From Verrucomicrobiota bacterium (lineage in GTDB: Bacteria > Verrucomicrobiota > Verrucomicrobiia > Chthoniobacterales > UBA10450): a DNA stretch of 51,536 bases. The notes beneath the pieces were generated by a model, which had not been told where the DNA came from, made no database searches, and worked only from the letters and a program-made list of their open reading frames with translations. This document shows positions 16,401 through 24,832 of the stretch, piece by piece. Position 1 is the stretch's first letter; every line of letters begins with the position of its first letter. Made by a program: the position numbers and the translations under genes. The stretch lies in contig QHRO01000244.1 in the NCBI GenBank assembly GCA_003220155.1, forward strand, positions 1 to 51,536, read 5' to 3'.

Positions 16401-17048
16401 GTGGACTTACCGCACGATCTTGTCGCTTTGCGCGAAGAATACTTCACCCACGGTTTGCGCCGCATCGATCTCGATCCCGACCCGATCAAGCAGTTCGGGA
16501 TTTGGTTTACCGCGGCGGTGGAGGTTGGGATCAGTGAGATGAATGCAATTGCCCTGGCAACGGTGGCGGAAAACGGCCAGCCGACCACGCGTATGGTTTT
16601 GCTCAAGGGTTACGACCACGCTGGTTTCGTTTTTTACACGAATTACCAGAGCGAAAAGGCCCGGCACCTGGAAAAAAATCCGCGAGCGGGTCTGGTTATT
16701 CATTGGAAGGAACTCGAGCGGCAGATCCGGATCGACGGCATGGCTGAAAAAGTTTCGCGCGAAGAATCGGCCCGCTATTTTCATTCGCGGCCGATTGGCA
16801 GCCAACTTGGGGCGTGGGTTTCGCATCAGAGCGACGTGATCGACGCACGCCGAATATTGGAAGCGCGGCTTTCGGAATTGGAAGAGCGATTTGCCGGACA
16901 GGAAATTCTATGTCCACCGCACTGGGGCGGTTATCGGGTGAAACCGGAGCGAATCGAATTTTGGCAGGGTCGCCCCAACCGCTTGCACGATCGCTTTCGT
17001 TACACGCGCGACGGCGAATCGTGGCGGATCGAACGGCTCGCGCCGTAG
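16401..17048 (+). CDS. pdxH: Pyridoxamine 5'-phosphate oxidase
   Basis: FMN oxidase making pyridoxal 5'-phosphate from PNP or PMP. The 215-residue protein has the N-terminal LREEYFTHGLRRIDLDPDPI, the FMN-binding ALATVAENGQPTTRMVLLKG and FVFYTNYQSEKARHLEKNP, and the dimer and substrate blocks SRPIGSQLGAWVSHQS, PPHWGGYRVKPERIEFWQGR and LHDRFRYTRD. It ends WRIERLAP as usual. The start is GTG 16401 (protein MDLPHDLVALREEY); no ATG is available. It has no partner genes nearby. Confidence 0.96.
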   Translation: MDLPHDLVALREEYFTHGLRRIDLDPDPIKQFGIWFTAAVEVGISEMNAIALATVAENGQPTTRMVLLKGYDHAGFVFYTNYQSEKARHLEKNPRAGLVIHWKELERQIRIDGMAEKVSREESARYFHSRPIGSQLGAWVSHQSDVIDARRILEARLSELEERFAGQEILCPPHWGGYRVKPERIEFWQGRPNRLHDRFRYTRDGESWRIERLAP

Positions 17049-17124
17049 CTAGCCAGCAGGCGTTGGCGAACCCTTTCGAGCTCAGACCGACGAGTGAATT
17101 GCGATTCGTACTTCGAAGTGTGTC

Positions 17125-17265
17125 CTGCTAGAAATCCCAAATCACAAGATCCAAAGCTCAAGGAAACTCCAAAGCTCAAAAATGAATTCTCTCGTCATAC
17201 GAGCTTCGTCATTCCTTCGTCATTCACGCAGTCCGGCTCGGACCATTCGTGCTTCGTCATTTGTC
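17125..17265. repeat. Family D repeat, copy 2, with nested 14-bp module
   Basis: AAATCCCAAATCACAAGATCC-type text on the left and CGTCATTC...CATTCGTGCTTCGTCATT on the right. Compared with the copy at 7885-8026, the right arm is split by ACGCAGTCCGGCTCGGAC (module at 17230-17243), and CATTC stands on both sides of the split. Confidence 0.7.
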
Positions 17266-17335
17266 GACGAGAACCCCCCCACATAGACCTCCAAGGTACG
17301 AATCGCGACCCAAAGGGCGTTGAGCCGAATGCGCC

Positions 17336-17928
17336 TCAGCTCTGCTTTGGTTTGTAACCCTCGAGCGCGAGTTGCCAGCCGAGCGCTGAGGAAGGCGCCA
17401 CCATCGCTTCGTGGTTATCGACCGGGGCGACATTGATGAATCCCACCGCTTACATGCATATTTGCAACGTCGATTCATCGAAGACCCGATTGTACAGCAC
17501 CGTTTCCTTATCCTGATCGCCGACGTCTTCTGCTTTCACTCCAGTGGTGATGGCGATGATTCCTTCATCGGGTCCTAACTCCAACGCGGGAAAACGCTTT
17601 CGTTCTAACCACATCCGATTTGCGCCGCGACAATCCGGCACTGTTATGGTGATGCGACCGCCGGTTTCAGCACCTCAAACCATCGCCCGAAGCTCGCTTT
17701 CACGTCGTCCACATGCTCCTCGGCCACGTGCCCGGCGTAAATCTCATCGGCGCAATTCGCTTCGAAACTCGAGAGGGTGGAAATGTCCTCGTAACGATCG
17801 GCTCGCACCTCGCGATTGCGGTCGAGATTGCGGTAACCTTCCTGGTAGAAAATCCAGCAGCCGAGGTTAAGTTTCACTTTGCCAAGATACGGCGCGTAAA
17901 TTTTCCAGCAATCGGACTGGCCGCGCAA
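17336..17928 (-). pseudogene. Decayed SAM-dependent methyltransferase
   Basis: The first part has the class I methyltransferase start KVKLNLGC (motif I, though with W for the usual GxG glycine), GYRNLDRN, ADRYEDISTL, CADEIYAGHVAEEH and RWFEVLKP. There the frame breaks near 17660. Restoring one G gives LKPGGRITITVPDC and the rest, RMWLERKRF through VLYNRVFDESTLQICM. A TAA at 17450-17452 interrupts this, but the frame then resumes with AVGFINVAPVDNHEAMV to the true stop at 17336. So at least one deletion and one nonsense change are visible. The start is unclear (TTG 17928 is the best in view). It is divergent from the YqjD-like gene. Confidence 0.8.
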
Positions 17929-17957
17929 ACTGGCCGCGAAATACGAAATCTTTTTGT

Positions 17958-18425
17958 ATGATCAATCCAACTGGCGACGAATTTAATGAGGAGGTTCCCA
18001 CAAGCGCATCGGCTGACGTGGGCGCTTTCCAGACAAGCAACCGTAGTATGACCGGAACTGCGAGCAACGCGTGGGAACAAACCAAAGAGAAAGCGGAAGC
18101 GGCGCGAGTGCGCACGGAGATTTTTGTGCGCCGGAATCCCATTCCGATCCTGCTCAGCGCACTTGGCGTTGGCATCGCTATCGGACTGGCCATTCGCTAT
18201 GCTTCCGGCACGGCCGAGAGAAAGATCGAGCCGGAGGGAAAAATAAGTGACGGTGCATTAGGTTTCCTTTCGCTGCCGTTTCTGTGGCCGCTGCTGAAAT
18301 CGGTCAAGGCCAAGGCGGAGGATTCGGCTGATGCGCTCAAGGAAGGCGTCGATCGTTTGAAGAACGTGAAGGTTTCACGTTATGCGAAACCGATTCGCAA
18401 ACGCTGGAAGGCCTGGACACGCTGA
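17958..18425 (+). CDS. YqjD/ElaB (DUF883)-like membrane-anchored protein
   Basis: 155 residues. A polar N-terminal half is rich in Ser/Thr/Glu, followed by a charged helical stretch (WEQTKEKAEAARVRTEIFVR), one membrane helix after RRNPIP (ILLSALGVGIAIGLAIRYA), and a basic C-terminus (VSRYAKPIRKRWKAWTR). The layout of charged helix, NP, then membrane anchor is like YqjD/ElaB proteins, which bind ribosomes in stationary-phase E. coli; that role here is only by analogy. It is translationally coupled to the next small gene through the overlap TGATG. Confidence 0.7.
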   Translation: MINPTGDEFNEEVPTSASADVGAFQTSNRSMTGTASNAWEQTKEKAEAARVRTEIFVRRNPIPILLSALGVGIAIGLAIRYASGTAERKIEPEGKISDGALGFLSLPFLWPLLKSVKAKAEDSADALKEGVDRLKNVKVSRYAKPIRKRWKAWTR

Positions 18426-18589
18426 TGGCTGATGCAAGGCGGCCGAGTATGCGCGCGGCAAAAAGTAAGAGCGCCGCGGGAAATGAATCTGAGTTTCGAC
18501 GCCGGCGGGTGATGGCGCGAAAAAATCCGCGGGCCCACGCCCTTGGCCGGGCGCCGGTGAAAACAGCAAAGGCACTGCGAAAGAAATAG
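18425..18589 (+). CDS. Small very basic protein (54 aa)
   Basis: Not a recognised family. The ATG at 18425 shares its A with the TGA of the preceding gene, so translation is probably coupled. The product starts MADARRPSMRAAKSKSAAG and contains EFRRRRVMARKNPRAHALGR, ending KALRKK. It has about 19 Arg/Lys against 2 Glu and 1 Asp, and no hydrophobic segment. Such a composition suggests nucleic-acid or ribosome binding, possibly together with its YqjD-like neighbour. It could also be spurious; the coupling and unbroken frame are the only support. Confidence 0.5.
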   Translation: MADARRPSMRAAKSKSAAGNESEFRRRRVMARKNPRAHALGRAPVKTAKALRKK

Positions 18590-18602
18590 GACTGATTTTC
18601 CC

Positions 18603-18698
18603 GTCATCCCGAGCGGAATCGAGGGATCCCGCAGCGAAAGCTTTAAGGTAACGTCGTCGCGATCCCTCGATCCGGCGGCCGCCGGACTCGGGGATGAC
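18603..18698. repeat. Family A palindrome, copy 3
   Basis: Outer arms GTCATCCCGAGCGGAATCGA and the right end CTCGGGGATGAC; inner GGGATCCC arms. The right half contains a GATCCGGCGGCCGCCGGACTC palindrome where other copies have a short GACTGCG. It lies between the small basic gene and resB. Confidence 0.85.
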
Positions 18699-18728
18699 GA
18701 GCTGAGGGTTGAATCGCACGCGTTTCTT

Positions 18729-20795
18729 GTGGAAACTGCTCGCCCGACCATGGCGACTATTTCCTCAGTGCGTCCCCCCTGGCAGCGCGGCTCGGTCTTC
18801 AAATTTTTCGCGTCGCTCAAGCTGGCAGTCGTTCTGCTCGCGGTCCTGATCGTTGCCGCCATTGCCGGCACAATTTGGGAATCAAGCTTCGATGCCAAAG
18901 TCGCGCGCGCTTATGTTTATCGCGCGCCCTGGTTCAATCTCTGGCTCGTCTTACTCGGCGCTAATCTCACCGTCTCCGCTCTCTCGCGGTGGCCGTGGCG
19001 CAAGCATCACGTTGCCTTTCTCGTCACCCATCTCGGTATCATTACGCTGCTGACCGGCTCGCTCATCGGTCGCATTTTCGGAATCGAAGGGACGATCACT
19101 TTGTTTAAAGGCGATCCACCTACCAACCGGTTGCTCATCGATGAACATCAACTGCGCGTTCATGATTCCGATGGCGTGTTGAAGGGTTATCGCGCGGAAT
19201 TCTTGCATCGTCCGCCAACGCCGAAGCATCCACGCGATTTGGGAAAGCTAGCCAGCGGTGGGCGGTTGAGCGTGATTGATTATGCCGAAGCAATTGATGC
19301 CAAACTGAATCCGCGACCGTTGGATGGGGGCGGCACGCCAGCGCTCCATTTCACGATCAAAACCGCGATGATGGGGCAACGACTGGAAAGTTGGTTGCTG
19401 GCCGATGACGCCCAAAACGGAAATTTCGCGATGGGCCTGGCCAACATCGAATTAAAACGCGGCAAATCCGAAATCCCACGGTCGGTCAACCCGAGTCCGG
19501 CAGCCACCGGATCGAGGGATCCCGAGGAAGTTACCGGAAAGGTTTCGCAACGGGATCCCTCAACTGCGTTCGGGATGACGACGAGCGAAACCGACCTCGA
19601 CGAATCAATCTTCGTCTTTGCCAAAACGCCGGACCAGATTACTCATGTCGCCAAGGGTGGCAGTACCGGCGCAAAAATTTCGTTCTCACCGCCACAAGAT
19701 GGCGACAAAGGTCAGCTCACCATTTCGCTCGCGGGAAAAACGCAGACGCTCGATGTCGCGCAAAATTTGGGAAAGGACGTCGCGATTGCGGGAACGCAAT
19801 TGACCGTTCGCATCGAAAACTACTGGGCCGATTTCCGAATTCAGGATGGGAAACCGGTCTCGCTCAGTGATTCGCCGAACAATCCTGCGGCAGTCGTCAC
19901 CATTCGCGGCCGCGGAATTCCAATTGCGACGTCGGCGCAAAATAGCCACGGGACGGAGCAGGCCGTTTCAACCAATGGCGGGCCTTCAACCATTCCGAAC
20001 ATTGCCCCGGCGATGAACGAAGCGAACGCTGCGGAAAATCATCTCACGCTTTTTGTCGCTGACGACGGCGCGATTTCCTACGAGTTGGATTCACGCAAAC
20101 TCGGCCATTCCTCGGGCCCGCTGGAATTAAATAAACCACTCGTGACCGGCTGGGCCGATTGGCAATTGTTGGTCGATCGCAGTCTGCCGCACGCGGAGGA
20201 ATGGATGGATTTCACACCCGCAAAAAATGATAGCGCAAATCAATTGCCCGACGGCATCCGCGTTCGAGTGGAACAAAATGGTGAAACTTATGAACAATGG
20301 ATTTCGGCAGGTTGGCAAATCACCGTTCCGACGTTGCCAAATCCAATTGGCGTTTCCTACGGTTGGCGTTCGACGCCATTGCCAATCGCGCTCGAGCTGC
20401 TGGATTTCGAGGTCGCGCGCAATGAAGGCAGCGATGCGCCCGCTGGTTTCAAGAGCACGTTGCGGGTCTCGACCGCCGAGGGCGATAGCGCCACCGGCCA
20501 ATGCTGGATGAATCATCCCTTCAGTTTTCCCGGCAGTTGGTGGCGAACCTGGAGCGGCCAGACCTTCAAGATGTCGCAGGCGTCGTGGAATCCCGAGAAT
20601 CTCGGGCAAAGCACGATTCAAATTTTGCGGGACCCTGGCTGGCTCTTGAAGTGGATCGGTTCGCTCCTGATTGTGACCGGTGTGTTCCTGTTGTTCTATG
20701 TGAAAAAATTTCGCCGGCAGTACGCCACCGCGAAAACCAAACGGATCGTTGCGCCCTCTCCGGCGTCGGAAGCGCGTGAAGTTGCGGTCTCGTAG
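18729..20795 (+). CDS. resB: ResB-like cytochrome c biogenesis protein
   Basis: Membrane protein of the system II cytochrome c maturation machine, thought to deliver haem or thiol-reduced apocytochrome together with CcsA/ResC. The 688-residue product has an N-terminal helix (FFASLKLAVVLLAVLIVAAI) followed by AGTIWES, two more helices around residues 70-115 (PWFNLWLVLLGANLTVSA and FLVTHLGIITLLTGSLIG), a large periplasmic domain, and a last helix (WIGSLLIVTGVFLLFYV) near the end. The start may be GTG 18729 or ATG 18750. Residues ~253-284 are encoded by a family A repeat inserted in frame. No ccsA follows, which is unusual, so the partner must be elsewhere. Confidence 0.88.
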   Translation: METARPTMATISSVRPPWQRGSVFKFFASLKLAVVLLAVLIVAAIAGTIWESSFDAKVARAYVYRAPWFNLWLVLLGANLTVSALSRWPWRKHHVAFLVTHLGIITLLTGSLIGRIFGIEGTITLFKGDPPTNRLLIDEHQLRVHDSDGVLKGYRAEFLHRPPTPKHPRDLGKLASGGRLSVIDYAEAIDAKLNPRPLDGGGTPALHFTIKTAMMGQRLESWLLADDAQNGNFAMGLANIELKRGKSEIPRSVNPSPAATGSRDPEEVTGKVSQRDPSTAFGMTTSETDLDESIFVFAKTPDQITHVAKGGSTGAKISFSPPQDGDKGQLTISLAGKTQTLDVAQNLGKDVAIAGTQLTVRIENYWADFRIQDGKPVSLSDSPNNPAAVVTIRGRGIPIATSAQNSHGTEQAVSTNGGPSTIPNIAPAMNEANAAENHLTLFVADDGAISYELDSRKLGHSSGPLELNKPLVTGWADWQLLVDRSLPHAEEWMDFTPAKNDSANQLPDGIRVRVEQNGETYEQWISAGWQITVPTLPNPIGVSYGWRSTPLPIALELLDFEVARNEGSDAPAGFKSTLRVSTAEGDSATGQCWMNHPFSFPGSWWRTWSGQTFKMSQASWNPENLGQSTIQILRDPGWLLKWIGSLLIVTGVFLLFYVKKFRRQYATAKTKRIVAPSPASEAREVAVS
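19485..19579. repeat. Family A palindrome inserted in frame in resB
   Basis: Full-length copy with outer arms GTCAACCCGAG...CGGGATGAC and inner GGGATCCC arms, inside the periplasmic domain of ResB. The reading frame passes through (SVNPSPAATGSRDP then SQRDPSTAFGMT). The left arm contains AGTCCGGCAGCCACCGGATC, the complement of the insert type seen in copy 3. Confidence 0.85.
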
Positions 20796-20850
20796 CGGCG
20801 CGTCATTTCATCGAAATTTCGGCCGCATTCTGCGAACGCTCCGATTTCCA

Positions 20851-20976
20851 TCTGGGGAGCGCACGCACTCGCGTGCACTTTTCGGCGCCTCGCCGAAAAG
20901 ACTGTGGAATAAACTTAACGAAAGAACATTGCGGCGAGGCGCCGCAATGAACACGCGAGGCGCGTATGCTCTCCGG
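20851..20976. repeat. Family G repeat (GGGAGCGCACGC ... GCGTATGCTCTCC)
   Basis: Nested palindromes: an outer pair GGGGAGCGCACGCACTCGCG and ACGCGAGGCGCGTATGCTCTCC, with inner stems TTTTCGGCG/CGCCGAAAA and TTGCGGCG/CGCCGCAA. It fills most of the 240-base gap between resB and the DUF1353 gene. No gene is seen in this gap. Confidence 0.7.
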
Positions 20977-21039
20977 AGTCACTCGCCACGTTCTTGAGCC
21001 ATTTTCACAACAAGAAAAGTGGCTACGTTTTCGCGCCAG

Positions 21040-21654
21040 ATGAGAAAAATTTACTTCCTTCTCGCGCTCGCTTTTACCGCGTGCGGCGGGCATCAACCGC
21101 CCGCCTGGGATGTTGCCGCGGTACGGCCGAAACATCCGTGGGGTTATTACAGCGGGCAGGTCGAAGCGCGCTGGGAAAACGATGGTCGGCACATGACGCT
21201 GCTGAGCGAACTGCATTACACCGATCCGGATGGCGTCGTCTGGACCGCGCCGGCGGGCTCGGTCGTCGATGGCGCCTCAATCCCGCGCGTGCTCTGGTCT
21301 TTCATGGGCGGACCCTTCGACGGAAAATACCGCAACGCCTCGGTCCTGCACGATGTCGCTTATGATGAAAAGACGCGGCCTTGGAAACAATGCGATCGCA
21401 TGTTCTACAACGCGATGCGTTGCAGCGGAGTGAGCCCGACTGAGGCCAAGACAATGTATTACGCGTTATATCGCCACGGCAGGCACTGGAAACACCTGCG
21501 TGGTGTTGCCGGCGCGATTGCGGTCGAGGAAGAAACTGTCCCCCGTGCGCTACCTGTGAGCGAGGAGGAAATCCAGGAAACCCGAAGCTGGATCGAGAAC
21601 GCGAATCCATCGCTGTCGCAAATCGAGGCCCGCGCCGACGCGCCGACGCAATAG
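21040..21654 (+). CDS. DUF1353 domain lipoprotein
   Basis: 204 residues from ATG 21040 (an in-frame GTG lies at 21019). The N-terminus MRKIYFLLALAFTACGG is a probable lipoprotein signal with the cysteine at residue 15. The DUF1353 core is clear: YTDPDGVVWTAPAGSVVDGA, then SIPRVLWSFMGGPFDGKYRN and a VLHDVAYDEK block with a conserved HD pair. The family is common in phage and bacterial genomes and has no proven function. Only 16 bases separate it from the MFS gene downstream, so the two are probably co-transcribed. Confidence 0.85.
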   Translation: MRKIYFLLALAFTACGGHQPPAWDVAAVRPKHPWGYYSGQVEARWENDGRHMTLLSELHYTDPDGVVWTAPAGSVVDGASIPRVLWSFMGGPFDGKYRNASVLHDVAYDEKTRPWKQCDRMFYNAMRCSGVSPTEAKTMYYALYRHGRHWKHLRGVAGAIAVEEETVPRALPVSEEEIQETRSWIENANPSLSQIEARADAPTQ

Positions 21655-21670
21655 CCTCTTTCAATCTGCG

Positions 21671-22987
21671 ATGAAGTCGCGTCAGGCCGCCGTCATTTTC
21701 GTTTTTGTCACTGTTGTGCTCGACATGCTCGCGCTCGGTCTGATCGCGCCAGTGCTGCCGAAATTGGTGCTGAGTTTTTTGAACAACGACATGAAACGCG
21801 CCGCCGATTGGAACGGCATCTTCCTGACGGTTTTCGCGGCGATGCAGTTTTTCTTCTCGCCCGTGATCGGGGTTTTGTCCGATCGGATCGGACGGCGACC
21901 AGTGCTTCTCCTTTCAAGCCTTGGACTTGGTCTCGATTACGTGGTGATGGCGCTTGCGCCAACTATCGGCTGGCTCTTTCTCGGCCGCATCATTTCCGGA
22001 ATCACCGCTTCGAGTATTCCGACCGCGATGGCCTACATCGCCGACGTCACTCCGCGAGAAAAACGCGCTGGCGCGTTCGGGATGATTGGCGCTGCTTTTG
22101 GCATCGGATTCACCCTCGGCCCAGTCGTCGGCGGTCTTGTTGGTAACAGCGATCCGCGCATGGCATTTTGGGTTGCGTCCGCTTTTAGCCTGGCGAATTG
22201 GCTCTACGGATTTTTCTTCGTCCCGGAATCGTTACCCCACGATCAACGCAAAGAATTTACCTGGCGTCGCGCCAACCCCGTCGGCTCCCTCGTTTTGCTA
22301 CGCTCGCATCCGGACTTGTGGAAACTGGCGACGATTCAATTTCTTGCCTACGTCTCCCATGAAATTTTCGCAATTTGGGCGCTCTACGCCATTTATCGCT
22401 TCGCCTGGGATCCGTGGAGCATCGCCAAATCACTCTTCGTTGTCGGCGTCTGTACGGCGGTAATTTCCGGCGGTCTGACTGGTCGAATCGTCGCCTGGCT
22501 CGGCGAGCGCCGCACTCTTTACATTGGCCAGTTTTTCGGCGCGCTCGGAATGTTGATCGCGGGGCTCGCGCGCAATGGCGCGATGTACGTGGCGTCAATT
22601 CCCGTGATTTCGATGTGGAATATTTCCTTTCCCGCCGCGCAAGGAATCATGACGCATCATGTGAGCGAACGAGAACAAGGCGAATTGCAAGGCGCGATCA
22701 GCAGCTTGCGCTCGATCGCTTTCGTGATCGGCCCATTTTTGTTTTCGTGGACCTTCGGCTGGTTCATCGACCCGAGACATTCCTTCCACGTTCCCGCCGC
22801 GGGATATTATTTGGCGGCCGCGCTTCTGTTCACCGCGATGCTGATGGCAACGGGCATTAAACAACCGGATTTTGCCGCCGCAAAATCCCCGCTTCCAGAT
22901 CGCGTTCCTGATGTCGTCCCGCCCGAAGGTGTCACTTCCGGAAATGTCGCGCCGCTCCCCGATGCTTTGAGGCCCGACGACGTTTAG
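21671..22987 (+). CDS. MFS drug-efflux type transporter (TetA-like)
   Basis: A 438-residue inner-membrane proton-coupled exporter with about 12 helices. The N-terminal half carries the DHA1-family blocks VLDMLALGLIAPVLP and the loop 2-3 motif GVLSDRIGRRPVLLLSSLG, then ITASSIPTAMAYIADVTPRE and GFTLGPVVGGLVG. These are the landmarks of the TetA/TCR 1.2 tetracycline transporter group. The substrate cannot be told from sequence; many soil homologs are not tetracycline pumps. The C-terminal tail after the last helix is Pro-rich. It is probably cotranscribed with the DUF1353 lipoprotein and is followed by repeats. Confidence 0.9.
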   Translation: MKSRQAAVIFVFVTVVLDMLALGLIAPVLPKLVLSFLNNDMKRAADWNGIFLTVFAAMQFFFSPVIGVLSDRIGRRPVLLLSSLGLGLDYVVMALAPTIGWLFLGRIISGITASSIPTAMAYIADVTPREKRAGAFGMIGAAFGIGFTLGPVVGGLVGNSDPRMAFWVASAFSLANWLYGFFFVPESLPHDQRKEFTWRRANPVGSLVLLRSHPDLWKLATIQFLAYVSHEIFAIWALYAIYRFAWDPWSIAKSLFVVGVCTAVISGGLTGRIVAWLGERRTLYIGQFFGALGMLIAGLARNGAMYVASIPVISMWNISFPAAQGIMTHHVSEREQGELQGAISSLRSIAFVIGPFLFSWTFGWFIDPRHSFHVPAAGYYLAAALLFTAMLMATGIKQPDFAAAKSPLPDRVPDVVPPEGVTSGNVAPLPDALRPDDV

Positions 22988-23027
22988 CGGGTATCTGTTT
23001 AGCGTCCGCTGCGGGATGATTCCGCCT

Positions 23028-23254
23028 CTCCCTTTCCAAAAGGCAGAGGATGAAGGTGAGGGATTTTCCCATTAACACCGGCCTTCAGGCCAGTGGTTCT
23101 CCGCGTGAAATGGAAACGAGCCGTTTTAACGGCTTAGCCTCGAAGCCGGTGTCCGTTGAACGCTGTGGTTCGCATTGTGAGGATGCGAAAGCCGTTGAAA
23201 CGGCTTAAGTGCGCTGAGTGCGGGATGTACACCGGACTAAAGGCCGGTGTTAAT
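23028..23254. repeat. Two palindromic repeats in the MFS downstream gap
   Basis: The 330-base gap between the convergent genes at 22987 and 23318 holds two elements and no gene. The first (23028-23065) has CCTCTCCC and GGTGAGGG arms like the element in lysA. The second (23071-23254) starts ATTAACACCGGCC and ends with its exact complement GGCCGGTGTTAAT, with inner AGCCGTTTTAACGGCTT-type stems. Confidence 0.8.
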
Positions 23255-23317
23255 GAGAACAGAGCTAACGCTCGATGCCAGACGCGCGCCTGCGGCGACC
23301 CACGCTAAACGCACTCT

Positions 23318-23823
23318 TTAGCGCGTCAATCTTTCGAAACCGAACGCGAGTAAATTCTGCAATGACCAATTGTCGTCGATTTGCACCCAACGTCCGCCGT
23401 CCCGCGGTTGCGCGGTGGCATTCAATACGGCGGTGACCTGACCGCTGCGTTTAAACAGAAAGATTTTCGCGTTCGGCTCGAGCTTGTAACCGGCGTATGG
23501 AGAATTGGGGTGTAACGCGGCGATCGGAATCGCACTTGACGACCGGTGCGGGTGACAAAGTCATTTCGTGCCGCGTCGAAATGCAGACCGGGGAAAACAA
23601 AGTCGAATGTCTCGTCGCAACGAGGCTCGGGATCACCGGCATAGGGATAATTGCTGAAGGTTACTCGTGCGATCATCTCGTTAGTTAAATGGTCGCGTTC
23701 GATCTGATGCAAAATCGCGTCGCCGTAGGCGAAGGTGTACGCGTGATTCGGGCTAACGATTTCGACGCTTTGTCCATACGCGCCCGGAACTATTAACGCC
23801 AGTAAAGCGAGGCACAATTTCAT
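23318..23823 (-). pseudogene. Secreted protein with frameshift
   Basis: Not a recognised family. It begins with a signal peptide (MKLCLALLALIVPGAYGQS), then ETFDFVFPGLHFDAARNDFV. After TGRQV the frame runs into unrelated residues to 23422. The neighbouring frame carries a sensible continuation: IPIAALHPNSPYAGYKLEP, IFLFKRSGQVTAVLN, RDGGRWVQIDDNWSLQNLL and FGFERLTR to a stop at 23318. One base lost near 23533 would explain this. Restored, it is a ~168-residue exported protein. It could be a pseudogene or an assembly error; the opposite-strand ORF here is a shadow. Confidence 0.7.
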
Positions 23824-23867
23824 CCACCTGATTTTCGCACGAATCTATTCTCACGAAAGCGCAACCC

Positions 23868-24050
23868 ATTAAGCCAGCATTTTGGACTGCGCGCCGGCAA
23901 AGCGAAGCAGCGATGGCGCTTTTTTCGCGCCGATGTGATCCTCGAGCGCAGAGAGCGTCAAGTGATTCGCGATCCCCGCGAAGCTGAGCTAAGCAAAGCG
24001 GTGTGGCGCTGCGCTTCCTACCGCACTCCAAAATGTCGCCTAACATCAGG
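23868..24050. repeat. Family F repeat (GGAGTGCGGTAGGAAGCGCAGCGCC, minus orientation)
   Basis: The 410-base gap between 23824 and 24233 is mainly one long repeat. It runs from TTTTGGACTGCGCGCCGGCA through GCGAAGCAGCGATGGCGC to AAGCGGTGTGGCGCTGCGCTT and CGCACTCCAAAATG. A second copy, in the other orientation, lies at 51055-51172. Near 24128-24152 is a GGCGGT/ACCGCC hairpin of the type also seen at 32370-32385. No gene is supported here. Confidence 0.7.
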
Positions 24051-24233
24051 GGGCATCACACGAATCCCTGCGCCGTTGCCCGGCTAAAGTGAATATCGCG
24101 CCTTTGGCGCTAAACATGCACCCATCCGGTTCCGGCGGTTATAGACCGCCGCTACCGGAGCTTAACGCACAAACATCGTTATCGTGCCGTCGTTCGCGTT
24201 GATTCGCCTCACACGCGTGTTAGGTTCGACATC

Positions 24234-24569
24234 GTGATCACGGCGTTGTCGCGCTGCATTGTCTTGATCGTTGCTGCATCGATCTTTGCCGTGACCCTCC
24301 CCACTCGCGCTGAAGTAGCGCAACCAACACGGCATCGGATGAGCTGCTGCGCACACATGGCGAGCGAGCGCGGTCACTGTGGCGGCAGCGAGCCGATGAA
24401 ATCGCAAGACCGCCAAGGTTGCGCGGCCTGCAACCTCTGTCTTTCCCTCATCGCAGCTTCCACTTACCCCTTTGTCTTTTCGCCCGACCGAGGCGAAAAG
24501 CTTGTCGGCGAAATCGCCGCCTCATCGTCGCGGTCCGACCGTCCGCCTGTTCCACCGCCACGGCCCTGA
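24234..24569 (+). CDS. Small exported Cys/His-containing protein
   Basis: 111 residues, GTG start at 24234. An N-terminal signal (MITALSRCIVLIVAASIFAV) is followed by HRMSCCAHMASERGHCGG, DRQGCAACNLCLSL, a second hydrophobic stretch (SLIAASTYPFVFSP), and a Pro-rich end. The CC, CxxC and His pattern in an exported protein suggests metal binding. No family is recognised. Two further metal-type genes follow on the same strand, so the three probably form one unit. Existence is likely but the start is uncertain. Confidence 0.6.
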   Translation: MITALSRCIVLIVAASIFAVTLPTRAEVAQPTRHRMSCCAHMASERGHCGGSEPMKSQDRQGCAACNLCLSLIAASTYPFVFSPDRGEKLVGEIAASSSRSDRPPVPPPRP

Positions 24570-24637
24570 TTGTTTGTTCGCGTCGGCTCGCTCATGCGCA
24601 TGAGCGAGAAGCAATTCAATTCAACAGGAGGGACTCT

Positions 24638-24763
24638 ATGAGGTACCTTTTGATGATTATTACCACCCTGGCCATGATCGGCACAGCGACCGCGACTTCG
24701 CGGAGCGCTGATTGCTGTGGTGGCGGCAAGTGCTGCTCCGGCAGCCACTGCTGCGCTCGATAA
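24638..24763 (+). CDS. 41-aa exported Cys-rich peptide
   Basis: ATG 24638 has a strong ribosome site (AGGAGG, 24626-24631). The product is a signal peptide (MRYLLMIITTLAMIGTATA) followed by a mature part of about 20 residues with six cysteines in pairs: ADCCGGGKCCSGSHCCAR. This looks like a metallothionein-like or copper/zinc-buffering peptide in the periplasm. No named family is recognised. It lies between another Cys-rich exported protein and an outer-membrane barrel with a heavy-metal-binding domain. Confidence 0.75.
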   Translation: MRYLLMIITTLAMIGTATATSRSADCCGGGKCCSGSHCCAR

Positions 24764-24832
24764 GCGCGCGGGTTATGTAATCGGGAGCCTCCGCTGGTGA
24801 AAAACCGGCGGAGGTATTCCGCATTCTCAATA

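Noticed and set aside
24219-24225. GTTAGGT as an R' box before the 111-aa gene
   Set aside because: No paired left arm; single R' matches are expected by chance.
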